A stretch of DNA of 64,000 nt from Gemmatimonadota bacterium (GCA_009837395.1 VXTP01000015.1:221181-285180); one strand, 5' to 3'. Shown: positions 8,682 through 17,753, counted from the stretch's first letter. Notes: a model not told the origin generated them from the sequence alone. Numbers and translations: made by a program.

Positions 8682-10076
8682 TCACTCCCACCCCACGCCT
8701 TCCAGCACAAGAGATTCCATTTCATTCCACTGGCCGGAGGGCAGGTCCTCCTCGCATAACTGCGCCAGTTCCTTCTCGAAGAAAAACGATTCCTCGCCGA
8801 AGGCCGGCTCCAGGTCGTCCAGCCAGATGGCTTCTTCGTCGTACCGGGCAAAGAACGGCCGCAGGACCCAGTCGGGATTGCGTCCCTGCAGGAACCGGAG
8901 GGCGATGATCTTCTCCCCGTGGACCTCGCTGATGCCCAGTACGTGGACCTTGCCAGGATGGGCCGACATGCTGGGTCCGCGCACGGTCCGGCAGATGCCG
9001 CTTACCTGCTGATAGGCGTTCTGGAAGATCTCCCAGGCCCGTACCATCGGCACGGCGAAGAAATGCTGCACGCCAGTGTCCCGCACCATGAACATGTAGT
9101 ACGGTACCATCCCCAGGTCCACCTGCCTGCGCCACATGGCCGCCCACGTGTCCGGATCGTCGTTGATATTCCTCAGGATGGGCGACTGCGTGTACACCTT
9201 CGCTCCCGTACCGCGGATCCGGCTGACCGCCTTTGACACCACGTCGGGCTGGAGTTCGGCGGGATGGCTGCAATGGGCCATGACGGCCAGGTGCTTGCCG
9301 GCATGGGTGACCCGTTCGAACAGCTTCAGCACGTCGTCCGCGTCCGGGTCCGTAACGTACTTATAGGGCCAGTAGGCCAGCGATTTCGTCCCGATCCGAA
9401 TCGTGTGCAGATTGGGGAGATCCGCCTTCAGCAACGCATCGATATACACGCTGAGGTTCTTTGCCCGCATGACCATGGGATCACCGCCCGTGAAAAGCAC
9501 GTCGGTGACCTGGGGATTGTCTTCGAGGTATCTGATTAGACTTTCGACCTCGCGGCTGGCGAACTTCAGCTCATCAATGCCCACGAACTGGGGCCAGCGG
9601 AAGCAAAAGGTACAGTAGGCGTGGCAGGTCTGACCCTGGAAAGGGAAGAACAGGACTGTTTCCCGGTACTTGTGCTGCATGCCGTCCAGTTTCTCGTTGT
9701 CCTCCCTGGGGACGTTGTGCTCGAGTTGACCCGCGGGCTGCGGGTTCAGATCCCATCGGATCCGGTTCACGGTCCGCTCCATTTCCGCTTCACCCGCTCC
9801 CTTTTTCACCAGGGCCGCCACTTCGTCGAAGTGGGCCGGCGACAGCATATCCCGCTGCGGAAAGGTGAGCTGGAACATGGGATCGTCGGGGATATTGTCC
9901 CATTGGATCAGGTGCTCCACCACGTGCGAATTGGTCCGGAACGGAAGAACCCGCGCCACGACTTCCATTTCGAATTTCAGGTCGTCCGGGAGTTTGTCGA
10001 TCTGCGGTATTATCCTGTAGTTCCTGAGATCGTATATCTGAAACCTGGGGGCATTGCCATTCATGCTTCTAATCAT
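8682..10076 (-). CDS. KamA-family radical SAM protein (lysine 2,3-aminomutase-like)
   Basis: A 464-residue radical SAM enzyme. The iron-sulfur cysteines are C151, C155 and C158 (CHAYCTFC, the C-x3-C-x2-C pattern), followed by a TGGDPMVM motif and the HCSHPAEL block seen in lysine 2,3-aminomutases. Canonical aminomutases bind PLP through the lysine of PGGGGK; here the equivalent region reads HPGKVHVLGI, so the PLP lysine may be retained in a shorter loop. The start ATG 10076 follows AAGGAAGG. Lysine as substrate is only a guess; glutamate or another amino acid is possible. It is convergent with the PLP-enzyme cluster. Confidence 0.85.
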   Translation of the reverse strand: MIRSMNGNAPRFQIYDLRNYRIIPQIDKLPDDLKFEMEVVARVLPFRTNSHVVEHLIQWDNIPDDPMFQLTFPQRDMLSPAHFDEVAALVKKGAGEAEMERTVNRIRWDLNPQPAGQLEHNVPREDNEKLDGMQHKYRETVLFFPFQGQTCHAYCTFCFRWPQFVGIDELKFASREVESLIRYLEDNPQVTDVLFTGGDPMVMRAKNLSVYIDALLKADLPNLHTIRIGTKSLAYWPYKYVTDPDADDVLKLFERVTHAGKHLAVMAHCSHPAELQPDVVSKAVSRIRGTGAKVYTQSPILRNINDDPDTWAAMWRRQVDLGMVPYYMFMVRDTGVQHFFAVPMVRAWEIFQNAYQQVSGICRTVRGPSMSAHPGKVHVLGISEVHGEKIIALRFLQGRNPDWVLRPFFARYDEEAIWLDDLEPAFGEESFFFEKELAQLCEEDLPSGQWNEMESLVLEGVGWE

Positions 10077-10701
10077 GGTGCCTTCCTTACTGATTTTCGA
10101 AATCCGGTGCCCGGTGAGTGGAACCTGTTCTGTGTGCTCCTCGCAGCCCGACTCGTTCTCGGGTAGCGACGGATCTGGGCGCAAGACCCACAAATGGGGT
10201 CAGATTCCTAAATGGCGTCGGACCCATAGAGGGCGTCGGACCTACAAACGGCTCGGACCCATAGAGGGCGGCTCGGACCTGTAACGTTCGATCCGCACGG
10301 TGCGGAGACAAAGGTTGCGACTGGATCTGTATCCAGGCGGCTACAAGCAGGGATGCCCGTGCATCCACGAGCCGCCATCGCCCCGGGTGGTACGAACAAG
10401 AAGGCCGCCCGGGCCGCAGATGGAGAGAAAGCCGTTTCGCGAGGACTATCGGAAACGCTCAACCGGAGACGCTCAATGAGCGCGAATCCCGAGGGAGACG
10501 TCTTTAACGCGCAATTGCCCGCTGTCGCCGGTTATGTGGGAGACAAGTTTCGGCGGGGGCAACAACCGCGATAGAGCAGACTACGCAGACACTGCCTCGC
10601 GCCGCGGGAGGACGATACGTCCACCTAATACCTCCTTTGGGTGAGGGCGTGTTTAGAGGAAGATAGGTACAGTCTCAAGATAACCGCAGGCGCACCGCGC
10701 T
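10077..10701. other. 625-bp intergenic region without a convincing gene
   Basis: No frame here has a ribosome site, domain or plausible composition. The stretch holds the upstream region of the KamA gene, a degenerate 18-bp tandem repeat (10188-10281) and otherwise featureless sequence before the MurU-like gene ends at 10702. Confidence 0.6.
10188..10281. repeat. Degenerate 17-20-bp tandem repeat, about five units
   Basis: Five consecutive units share the core GGCGTCGGACCCATAGAG or a close variant. Two units are nearly identical (TAGAGGGCGTCGGACC and TAGAGGGCGGCTCGGACC). It lies just upstream of the KamA gene. Units abut without spacers, so it is not a CRISPR array. Confidence 0.7.
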
Positions 10702-11490
10702 TCAAGTCTTTTCGACCGAATCCGCGAACCAGTCCGTTCCGAACAGACGCTCCGCCGCCGCGATGCGGTTCACGCTACCGAGATCCGCCCACCGGGCTTC
10801 ATCGGCCCGAAAGGCCTGAACGGTCTCGCCCGTGCGCGCCAGATCCAGGAAGAAGTCGATAATCGAAAAGGGACCGGGCTCGGTCATCTTGCTCAACGCT
10901 GCCGGCGACATGACGTAGACGCCCAAGAAGGGCAGGGCGGTAACGGGACCTTCCATCGGCCGGACCGTGCGCGTCTCTCCCGTGATATCCGAACGCCAGC
11001 CGCCCAGCCGTCCCACCTTGTCGAATAGCAGGTGGCGCGAACTCTTCCTTCCCTTCACGGCCAGGGTGGCCAGGGCGCCAGACGCCGAATGGGTGCCCGA
11101 CGCCGAACCGTCATCCGAAGCGCGGTGGGCCGTCATCATTTCGGACAGATCCAGGTCGGTAAGCACGTCTACGTTGTGCACGAGGAACGGCTCCTCGCGG
11201 TCGAAGAACCAGCCGGCCTTGCGCACCCCGCCACCCGTGTCCAGGATCTCCTCCTCCACGGAAACGGTCAGCGAAACGCCGGGGCCACCGTACGCGGCCG
11301 TGAAAGCCTCGATCTGTTCCGCGAAATGGTGGGCGTTGATGATGATGTCGGTGAATCCATGGCGGGCGAGCCGCGCGATAACCCAGTAAAGCATCGGCCG
11401 GCCGGCGACCTCTACAAGGGCTTTGGGCCGGGCGTCGGTGAGAGGCTGCAGGCGGGTGCCCAGGCCCGCCGCAAGGATCATGGCCTTCAC
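10702..11490 (-). CDS. murU: Nucleotidyltransferase, MurU-like (MurNAc-1-P uridylyltransferase type)
   Basis: A 262-residue sugar-1-phosphate nucleotidyltransferase. The signature LAAGLGTRLQPLT near the N-terminus is followed by the PKALVEVAGRPML lysine block and an EEILDTGGGVRKA segment, the pattern of MurU/GlmU-type enzymes. The GTG at 11490 is the start: GGAGGA precedes it, and GTGA overlaps the TGA of the upstream kinase gene by 4 bp, implying translational coupling. With an AmgK-like kinase immediately upstream, the pair matches the anabolic recycling route MurNAc to MurNAc-1-P to UDP-MurNAc. The substrate is inferred from this pairing rather than from residues. Confidence 0.82.
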   Translation of the reverse strand: MKAMILAAGLGTRLQPLTDARPKALVEVAGRPMLYWVIARLARHGFTDIIINAHHFAEQIEAFTAAYGGPGVSLTVSVEEEILDTGGGVRKAGWFFDREEPFLVHNVDVLTDLDLSEMMTAHRASDDGSASGTHSASGALATLAVKGRKSSRHLLFDKVGRLGGWRSDITGETRTVRPMEGPVTALPFLGVYVMSPAALSKMTEPGPFSIIDFFLDLARTGETVQAFRADEARWADLGSVNRIAAAERLFGTDWFADSVEKT

Positions 11491-12923
11491 GAATCCTCCT
11501 GCTCCCGGTGTCTCAGCCGGACCACGACCCCCTGCCGGCCCGCCAGATGCGCCGCCAGCCGCTCCGCGAAGTACACCGATCGGTGCTGGCCGCCCGTGCA
11601 TCCGAAGGCGACGGTCAGGTCCGTGAACTCGCGTCGCAGGTGGTGATCGACCGCCCGGTCGACCATGGTCTGCGCATCCCCCAGGAAGGACCGTGCCTCC
11701 TCGAGTTCATCCAGGAAGGCCGCCACCGGCGCGTCCTTGCCCGTCAGGTCCGCGTATTTCGGAATGCGTCCGGGGTTCTTCACGATCCGGCAGTCAAAGA
11801 CGAACCCGCCGCCGTTTCCGCTCGGATCACGAGGCAGGCCTTTGTGATAGGAAAAACTCCAGAGGTGGACGGTCAGTCCTTCGCCGGAAACCTTGCCCAT
11901 TCGCCGGAGCGCCGGATTGTCGACGATGCGCGACCAGGCCCGGTTCAGTTCAGGCAGGTCGACCGGCAGGCCGGCCCGCACGAGCAGCCCCTCGAGGTTG
12001 CGGACGCCATGGGAGATGCTGGTGAGGAAGTGGGACTTGCCTTCGTAAAGGCCGCGGTACCCGTAGGCGCCCAGCGCCTGCATGAGACGGACCAGGGCGT
12101 AACCGTAATAGTGTGCGAGGAATGCATCCCGGCGAAGGGGGGCATACTCGCCGGCCGCCGCGATGTAGTAGTCCAGGAATTCGTCCCGGATCTCCCACGG
12201 GATTTCGGTCTTGGCATCCTGCAGAAGAGACGCCACGTCGTATTGAAGCGCGCCCTGCCGCCCGCCCTGGTAGTCGATGTAGTGCGGGCGTCCCTCATGC
12301 CACATGATGTTGCGGGACTGGAAGTCGCGGTACAGGAAATAACGGGTATCCGCTTCCAGAAGGAACGCCGTGAGCCGCTCGAAATCGTTTTCGAGGGCCT
12401 GCTCGTCGAAGTCGACAGGCACGAGCTTCAGGAAGTGGTACTTGAAGTAGTTCAGGTCCCACCGGATGGACTGCGCGTCGAACCGGCTCCTGGGGTAACA
12501 GACCGAGAAGTCCAGGTCCGCCGCCGCGGTGACCTGGAAACGGGGCAGGTCGTCGAGCACCTGCCGGTACATCGCGACCAGCCGGTCCGAGAAAGTACCT
12601 TCCTGCGCGCGAGCGGCGGCCACCTGGCTGAACAGGGTCTCGTCACCCAGGTCCTGCTGCAGATAGACGCCTTGTTCCAGGTCCTCGGCGAAGATCTCGG
12701 GCACCGGCAGGCCATGGCGGCGGAAGTGGCGGGACAGGGAAAGAAAGGCGACGTTCTCCCGGCGGTCGTCGTTTGCCGTCCCGATGACCGTCCTTCCCCC
12801 ATCCGCCAACCGGAAGTACTTCCGACTCGAGCCATCCGCGCCCAGGGAGGCGATGCGTACCGGCGCGCGGCCGAACGTGTGGTGGAAAAGACGTACCAGC
12901 CTGTCCTGGGCATCACGATTCAT
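11487..12923 (-). CDS. Fusion of AmgK-like sugar kinase and RapZ C-terminal domain
   Basis: A 478-residue two-domain protein. Residues 1 to about 330 are an aminoglycoside-phosphotransferase-fold kinase: SSRKYFRL near the N-terminus, catalytic YRDFQSRNIM, metal-binding YIDYQGG. AmgK of this fold phosphorylates the anomeric position of MurNAc/GlcNAc. From about residue 345 on is the RapZ C-terminal domain (FVFDCRIVKNPGRIP, TGKDAPV, GCTGGQHRSV), which in enteric RapZ binds glucosamine-6-phosphate and small RNAs. The N-terminal P-loop ATPase domain of RapZ is absent. The downstream MurU-like gene overlaps by 4 bp. Similar kinase-RapZ fusions are known among Bacteroidetes relatives. The regulatory role of the RapZ part is unproven. 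Confidence 0.88.
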   Translation of the reverse strand: MNRDAQDRLVRLFHHTFGRAPVRIASLGADGSSRKYFRLADGGRTVIGTANDDRRENVAFLSLSRHFRRHGLPVPEIFAEDLEQGVYLQQDLGDETLFSQVAAARAQEGTFSDRLVAMYRQVLDDLPRFQVTAAADLDFSVCYPRSRFDAQSIRWDLNYFKYHFLKLVPVDFDEQALENDFERLTAFLLEADTRYFLYRDFQSRNIMWHEGRPHYIDYQGGRQGALQYDVASLLQDAKTEIPWEIRDEFLDYYIAAAGEYAPLRRDAFLAHYYGYALVRLMQALGAYGYRGLYEGKSHFLTSISHGVRNLEGLLVRAGLPVDLPELNRAWSRIVDNPALRRMGKVSGEGLTVHLWSFSYHKGLPRDPSGNGGGFVFDCRIVKNPGRIPKYADLTGKDAPVAAFLDELEEARSFLGDAQTMVDRAVDHHLRREFTDLTVAFGCTGGQHRSVYFAERLAAHLAGRQGVVVRLRHREQEDS

Positions 12924-12963
12924 GGCCGCCGTTCCTTTCCCGGCGAGCGCAACCCGGACCGCT

Positions 12964-13938
12964 TCACCCGGGCCGCTTCATGATCAGGAGCAAGGGTCTG
13001 TGATCGGTGGGATACATCCGGCGCGCGTCGTTATTGTTGTCGAGGATGACGTAGACCCGGTCGCGGTCCATGGCGAGCCCCTCCGCTGTTTTCGCGCCGA
13101 ACTGTTCGTGCTGATATAGGTATTCCGGGTCGTTGACAATATGGGCGAAGGACCAGATCGTCGAGGGGCTGTCCACGTCCAGGTACCGGATGGTCTTCCG
13201 GATGGTCGCGGTGCTTCGCTGCAGGATGTATACGTTCTCGACCTCACGGTGCAGCCCCGTGTAACTGTTCGCCGAGCCATGATTGGCGATCTCCACGATC
13301 CGCTGCACCGGGGCCATGTCGACTTCGATCAGGCCGCAGGGCTCCCGTTCCGCGGTGACCAGGAACCGGTCCCGCGCCATCAGCGTGATGCCCTCGAGAT
13401 ATCCGCCGCGCGTCTGGAAGAGTCCCGCCGATGCGCCTGTTTTGCGGAGGCTTGTGGTGACCCAGGACGCCTTCTTTCCGTCCGCCTCGACCTTCAGAAT
13501 GGCGAACGCTCCTTCGCTGGCGAGATAGAAGGTTCCGTCGTCATCGCGGGTGATGCCTTCCAGATCCAGCCTGAACACACCGAAGGGTTTGGGCACGTCG
13601 AACCGGATATGTGGTACGAATACCGCGGCGTCCTCCCGGAGCTCGATCCGGAAGATGGTGTCGTCGTGCTTGTCGGAAACGGTGTACAGGGTGTCGTTAT
13701 GGACGAAGAGTCCCGATGGCTGGTTGGATTCGGGACCTTCCACGGGGAGAACGCTGATGGCTTCGAGGAGGATCGGGCTTTCCTGGGCTGCGGCCGCCCC
13801 GGGCATCCAAAACAAGGCCGAAGCGCATAGGACGAGCGGCACGAAAAGGAGGTGGAATCCGAGCGGCCGGCGTAGCCCGAGCGACTGGCGAGGGGCGGCC
13901 GGGCCCCGCTTTCCCCCGGAAAGACCCCTACTCCCCAT
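12964..13938 (-). CDS. Secreted propeller-like protein (SdiA-regulated/phytase-like type)
   Basis: A 324-residue exported protein. A hydrophobic segment at about residues 27-50 ends in AAAAQES, a likely signal peptidase site, with an unusually long basic N-region. The mature part has repeated beta-propeller-like strands (GLFVHNDTLYTVSDKHDDTIFRI, split as GLFVHNDTLYTVSDK then HDDTIFRI; LDLEGITRDDDGTFYLASE; YLEGITLM; TAEGLAMDRDRVYVILDNN). This pattern matches SdiA-regulated and esterase-like phytase-type proteins of unknown substrate. Its ATG overlaps the end of the peptide-binding lipoprotein gene by 11 bp, and GAGGTGG precedes it. It is therefore in the same transcript as the kinase and MurU-like genes. 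Enzymatic activity cannot be inferred. Confidence 0.72.
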   Translation of the reverse strand: MGSRGLSGGKRGPAAPRQSLGLRRPLGFHLLFVPLVLCASALFWMPGAAAAQESPILLEAISVLPVEGPESNQPSGLFVHNDTLYTVSDKHDDTIFRIELREDAAVFVPHIRFDVPKPFGVFRLDLEGITRDDDGTFYLASEGAFAILKVEADGKKASWVTTSLRKTGASAGLFQTRGGYLEGITLMARDRFLVTAEREPCGLIEVDMAPVQRIVEIANHGSANSYTGLHREVENVYILQRSTATIRKTIRYLDVDSPSTIWSFAHIVNDPEYLYQHEQFGAKTAEGLAMDRDRVYVILDNNNDARRMYPTDHRPLLLIMKRPG

Positions 13939-15607
13939 CTTCCACCTCGGCGATGTATAACTTGTGCCAGCGGAAGGAACCCACGGTGCCGTCGTCGTTT
14001 ACGGCATAGCCCTTCAGCCAGGGCTTCCGGAGCTGCAGGCCCATCTTGTGATAGAGGAAGGCGCCGGGATAGTCCGCCACGTGGACGGCCGAAGCTTCAC
14101 GGTACAGGTTTTCCCGGATCTCCGGATTCAGTTCGGCCGCGGCCGCATCCACGAGGCGGTCGAAGGTGGGATTGTGCCAGTCCTGCCGGCCGTGGCCCCG
14201 GGGCTGCGAGTGCCAGATCATGTCCAGTATGTTGCGGGGGTCGAGGAAATCGGCGCCGAAGGCGATCAGCCCGAGGTTCATGTTCCACTCGTACAGATGG
14301 TCCATGTAGGTGTGCAGATCGGCCGTCCGGATGTCCACGTCGACGCCGAGATGCTCTTTCAGCATGCTCTGTATCGCCACGCCGATCAGGCGGTCGGAGG
14401 GCGTAGGCGCCCTGAGCCACAGTTCCTGGCGGGGGAATCCCTGTCCACCGGGATATCCTGCCTCGCGCATCAGTTGCCGCGCCCGTTCGGGATCAAATCC
14501 CTGCACCGCGGCGTGCGTGTCGCCCTCGAATTCCCTGAAGCCGGGCGGGATCATGGAATAGGCCGGTACGGCCCCGCCCCGAAGGATGATGTTGCAGATG
14601 TTGTCGCGGTCCATCACCCGCGTGAAGGCTTCGCGGACGCGTATGTCGTTGAAGGGCGGCAGCTGCGTCCTGAAGAAGAGATACCATGTATTCAATCCGT
14701 GAAAGCGCACGAGATCTTTCTTCAGGTCGGGGTCACGCTCGATGCGTTCCAGGTCGTTCACGTCCACGTTCTCCATGTCGACCTCGTCGCTCTCGTAGGG
14801 AAGGATGGTGGCCGCGGCCGCGTTGCGAAAAGGGTGTATCACCTTCTCCAGGAAGGGCTTGTGGGGGCCGTTGTAGTAGGGATTGGGAACAAGCGTCATG
14901 TGGCTGCCGTTGACCCACTCCGTGACCATGAAGCCGGAATTCGTGATGATGTTCTGCGGTTCGGTCCACTTGCGGCCGTATTTGTCCACGAGCCGCTTCG
15001 GCACCGGCATGGCGTCGCCGAAGGAAACGATATGCGGCAGGTAGGGTGCCCGCTTTTCCGTCTCGATGACCAGGGTCGTATCGTCCACGGCCCGGATGCC
15101 CAGGGACTCAAGATCCTTGTTCTCCCCCTTGACGATCGCTTCGGCGTTCTTGATGTCGTAATAGAAGAAGGCGTAGATGTTGGTGGATTCAGGATCGAGC
15201 ATCCGGCGGTAGGAATACACGAAGTCATGGGCCGTCAGCGGCGATCCGTCGCTCCAGCGCATCCCGGACCTGAGATTGAAGGTCCAGACGACCCCGTCAT
15301 CCGAACCCCAGCTGTGCGCGGCGCCCGGGATCGGGTTCCAGTGCTCGTCCTTGAACAGCAGGGCCTCGAAGGGCAGGATCGTCTGCTCGGTATCGTAGGG
15401 CTCGATGCTGGGGTCCAGGCTCTTGGGCTCCGGACTCATGGATCGCAGCACCTGGCGCGATGCGTCCACGGCGTCGTCCGGGAGGACCACGCCGATCGAG
15501 TTGACGCGTCCGCCTTCCGTGGTGGTCCCCGTCTGTTCCCCGCCGCGTTCACTTTCGCCGCAGGAGACCAGCAAGAGGATCGATATCAGTACTACGGGAG
15601 TGCGCAT
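13928..15607 (-). CDS. Peptide/oligopeptide-binding lipoprotein (SBP family 5)
   Basis: A 559-residue extracytoplasmic solute-binding protein of family 5 (OppA/DppA/MppA). The N-terminus is a lipoprotein signal ending in LLVSC. Typical family blocks include WTFNLRSGMRWSDGSPLTAHDFVYS (as WTFNLRSGMRWSDG then SPLTAHDFVYS) and a VREAFTRVMDRDNIC segment. A GTG at 15643 would add 12 residues; ATG 15607 gives a classic short lipoprotein signal, but neither has a strong ribosome site. The gene begins right behind htpG and overlaps the propeller gene. No permease or ATPase is adjacent. Its linkage to wall-sugar recycling genes makes a muropeptide role like that of MppA possible. Confidence 0.88.
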   Translation of the reverse strand: MRTPVVLISILLLVSCGESERGGEQTGTTTEGGRVNSIGVVLPDDAVDASRQVLRSMSPEPKSLDPSIEPYDTEQTILPFEALLFKDEHWNPIPGAAHSWGSDDGVVWTFNLRSGMRWSDGSPLTAHDFVYSYRRMLDPESTNIYAFFYYDIKNAEAIVKGENKDLESLGIRAVDDTTLVIETEKRAPYLPHIVSFGDAMPVPKRLVDKYGRKWTEPQNIITNSGFMVTEWVNGSHMTLVPNPYYNGPHKPFLEKVIHPFRNAAAATILPYESDEVDMENVDVNDLERIERDPDLKKDLVRFHGLNTWYLFFRTQLPPFNDIRVREAFTRVMDRDNICNIILRGGAVPAYSMIPPGFREFEGDTHAAVQGFDPERARQLMREAGYPGGQGFPRQELWLRAPTPSDRLIGVAIQSMLKEHLGVDVDIRTADLHTYMDHLYEWNMNLGLIAFGADFLDPRNILDMIWHSQPRGHGRQDWHNPTFDRLVDAAAAELNPEIRENLYREASAVHVADYPGAFLYHKMGLQLRKPWLKGYAVNDDGTVGSFRWHKLYIAEVEDGE

Positions 15608-15644
15608 AGTGTACCGTAGTCTCGCTTTGCCGCGTCCCGGCACG

Positions 15645-17585
15645 CTAGATCCGGATCAGTTCCTTGACCAGCAGGTCGTTGATCCGGCCCGCGAACCCCA
15701 CGGGATCGTCGAGCTTGGACCCCTCGGCCACCACGGCCTGCTCGTACAGCAGGCGGCCGATGGATTCGACGCGGGCGTCCTCGCCGTCGCTGTCGTGGAG
15801 CTTCTGCAGGCCCTGGACCACGGGATGTCCGGCGTTGAGTTCCAGGATGCGCTTGGAGGTCTGGCCGCCGCCCTCGCCCATGCGCTGCATGAGCCGTTCC
15901 ATGTGGGCGCTCATGGCGCCCTCGTCGGCCACCAGGCAGGAGGCGCTGTCCTTGAGGCGCGTGGACAGCCGGATATCCTGTACCTCCGGGATCTTGCCCT
16001 TCAGGGATTCGATCAGGGCCTTGAAGTTCCTCTCGTCGTCCTCCGCTTTGGCCTTGTCGGTTTCGTCCGCCGCAATGTCGCCTTTGTCGGCCGCCTTGTA
16101 CTTCTTCTCGCGGTACTCGTCCACCGACGACATGACGAATTCGTCGATGGGGTCCGTCATGAAGAGGACGTTCCAGCCGCGGTCCCGGAAGACCTCCAGG
16201 TACGGCGTCCGCTCGAGCATGCCGCGGTGCTCGCCGATCAGGTAGTAGATCTCCTCCTGGTCGGGCGGCATCTGGTTGACGTATTCATCCATGGAAACGT
16301 ACTTCCCGGCCTCGGTGTTCATGGATTCGTACACGGCCAGCGTGGTCAGGGTGTCCCGGTTCTCGAAGTCCTGCGCCATCCCCTCCTTGAGGATCGGGCC
16401 CAGTTCCCTGTAGAACGCCACGTACTTGTCGAACTCGTCCTTCTTCATCTCCTCCAGTACGGTAAAGATCCGCTTGACGATGTTCTTCCGGATGCGGTCG
16501 AGGATGGGGTTCTGCTGCAGGATCTCGCGGGAAACGTTGAGGGGCAGGTCCGCGCAGTCCACCACGCCCTTGATGAAGCGCAGGTAGGGCGGCAGCAATT
16601 CCTCGCAGTTCTCCATGATCTGGACCCGCTGCACGTACAGCCTGGGTCCCACCTTGGGATCGCCGAACATCATGTCGAAGGGCCGCTTCGCCGGGATGAA
16701 GAGCAGCACCTTGAACTCCGTCAATCCCTCGGCGGTGTAGTGGATCACCTTCGCAGGATCGCCGTAATCGTGGGAGATCTGGCGGTAGAAGGCGTTGTAC
16801 TCGTCTTCTTCGATCTCGTCCTTCGAACGCAGCCAGAGGGCCTTCATGGAATTGAGCGTCTCTTCCCGGACCACCGCCTCCGTCTTGTCGTCCTCCTTGT
16901 CGTCCGCTCCCTCGACAGGTTCGTGCCGTTCCACGTCCATGACGACCGGGTACTCGATGAAATCGGAGAACTCCTTGACCACCTGCCGGAGCCGCCATTC
17001 CTCCAGGAACTCCTTCTCTTCCTCCTTGAGATGGAGCGTGACGTCGGTCCCGTGATTCTCCTTCTCCACCGACTTGATGGTGAACTCGCCCTCACCCGCG
17101 GAGACCCAGCGGACACCCTGGTCTTTCGGATCGCCCGCCAGGCGGGAGACCACCGTCACCCGGTCGGCCACCATGAACGACGAGTAGAACCCCACGCCGA
17201 ACTGGCCGATCAACTCGGGACGGCTGGCTTCGTCCGCCTGCTGCAGGGTTTCCAGGAAGGCCCGGGTGCCGGACTTCGCGATCGTGCCCAACTGGTCGAT
17301 AACTGTTTCGCGGGACATCCCGGTGCCGTTATCGGATACCGTCAGCGTGTTCTTGTCCTTGTCTGCAATCAGCTTGATCTTCCACTCGGTGTCGCCGTCG
17401 AGCAGGTCGCTGTTGTTGATGGAATTGAAGCGGATCTTGTTGATCGCGTCGCTGGCGTTGCTGATCAGCTCGCGGAGGAAGATCTCCTTGTTGGAGTAGA
17501 GCGAATGGGTAATCAGATGAAGGATCTGCCGCAACTCGCTCTTGAATTCCATGGTTTCGGTGGATGCGGTAGGTGCTTCGGACAT
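15645..17585 (-). CDS. htpG: Molecular chaperone HtpG (Hsp90)
   Basis: A 646-residue bacterial Hsp90. The N-terminal ATP-binding domain carries ELISNASDAINKIRF, DNGTGM and GQFGVGFYSSF; the middle domain has VDCADLPLNVSREILQQ; the C-terminal dimerisation region follows. Hsp90 folds and remodels client proteins in the cytosol and is heat-induced in many bacteria. ATG 17585 is preceded by AGGAGG. The promoter at 17754-17782 is a perfect sigma70 consensus, and the roughly 160-nt leader carries a hairpin beside the ribosome site. The peptide-binding lipoprotein gene begins within 40 bp of the htpG stop, so read-through into the wall-recycling genes is likely. Confidence 0.98.
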   Translation of the reverse strand: MSEAPTASTETMEFKSELRQILHLITHSLYSNKEIFLRELISNASDAINKIRFNSINNSDLLDGDTEWKIKLIADKDKNTLTVSDNGTGMSRETVIDQLGTIAKSGTRAFLETLQQADEASRPELIGQFGVGFYSSFMVADRVTVVSRLAGDPKDQGVRWVSAGEGEFTIKSVEKENHGTDVTLHLKEEEKEFLEEWRLRQVVKEFSDFIEYPVVMDVERHEPVEGADDKEDDKTEAVVREETLNSMKALWLRSKDEIEEDEYNAFYRQISHDYGDPAKVIHYTAEGLTEFKVLLFIPAKRPFDMMFGDPKVGPRLYVQRVQIMENCEELLPPYLRFIKGVVDCADLPLNVSREILQQNPILDRIRKNIVKRIFTVLEEMKKDEFDKYVAFYRELGPILKEGMAQDFENRDTLTTLAVYESMNTEAGKYVSMDEYVNQMPPDQEEIYYLIGEHRGMLERTPYLEVFRDRGWNVLFMTDPIDEFVMSSVDEYREKKYKAADKGDIAADETDKAKAEDDERNFKALIESLKGKIPEVQDIRLSTRLKDSASCLVADEGAMSAHMERLMQRMGEGGGQTSKRILELNAGHPVVQGLQKLHDSDGEDARVESIGRLLYEQAVVAEGSKLDDPVGFAGRINDLLVKELIRI

Positions 17586-17597
17586 CGGCTGGCCTTT

Positions 17598-17625
17598 CCT
17601 CCTGGGCAGGGAGCGGTCTGCTCCC
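17598..17625 (-). promoter_or_regulatory. Hairpin next to the htpG ribosome site
   Basis: In the htpG leader, GGGAGC (17625-17620) and GCTCCC (17614-17609) form a perfect 6-bp stem with a 5-nt loop. It ends five bases upstream of the AGGAGG ribosome site (17603-17598). It could modulate initiation, for instance with temperature, but there is no known family match. Confidence 0.35.
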
Positions 17626-17753
17626 GGATAGACATGGCGTTCCGGACCGAGATTAACGCCCGGATACTACGGGTCTGGTTAGTTTTCCACATGCAGAACA
17701 TGGTGATTTCTGCCGGTATGCGGCCCGATCGATCCGGACCGGACAACAAGCGT

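Noticed and set aside
10208-10574. Short open frames in the gap before the MurU-like gene
   Set aside because: Repeat-derived, R/P/G-rich, no ribosome sites or motifs.
13964-15619. Long plus-strand frame opposite the peptide-binding lipoprotein
   Set aside because: It mirrors the SBP gene, is rich in H/V/R/G as antisense frames are, and has no recognisable motif.
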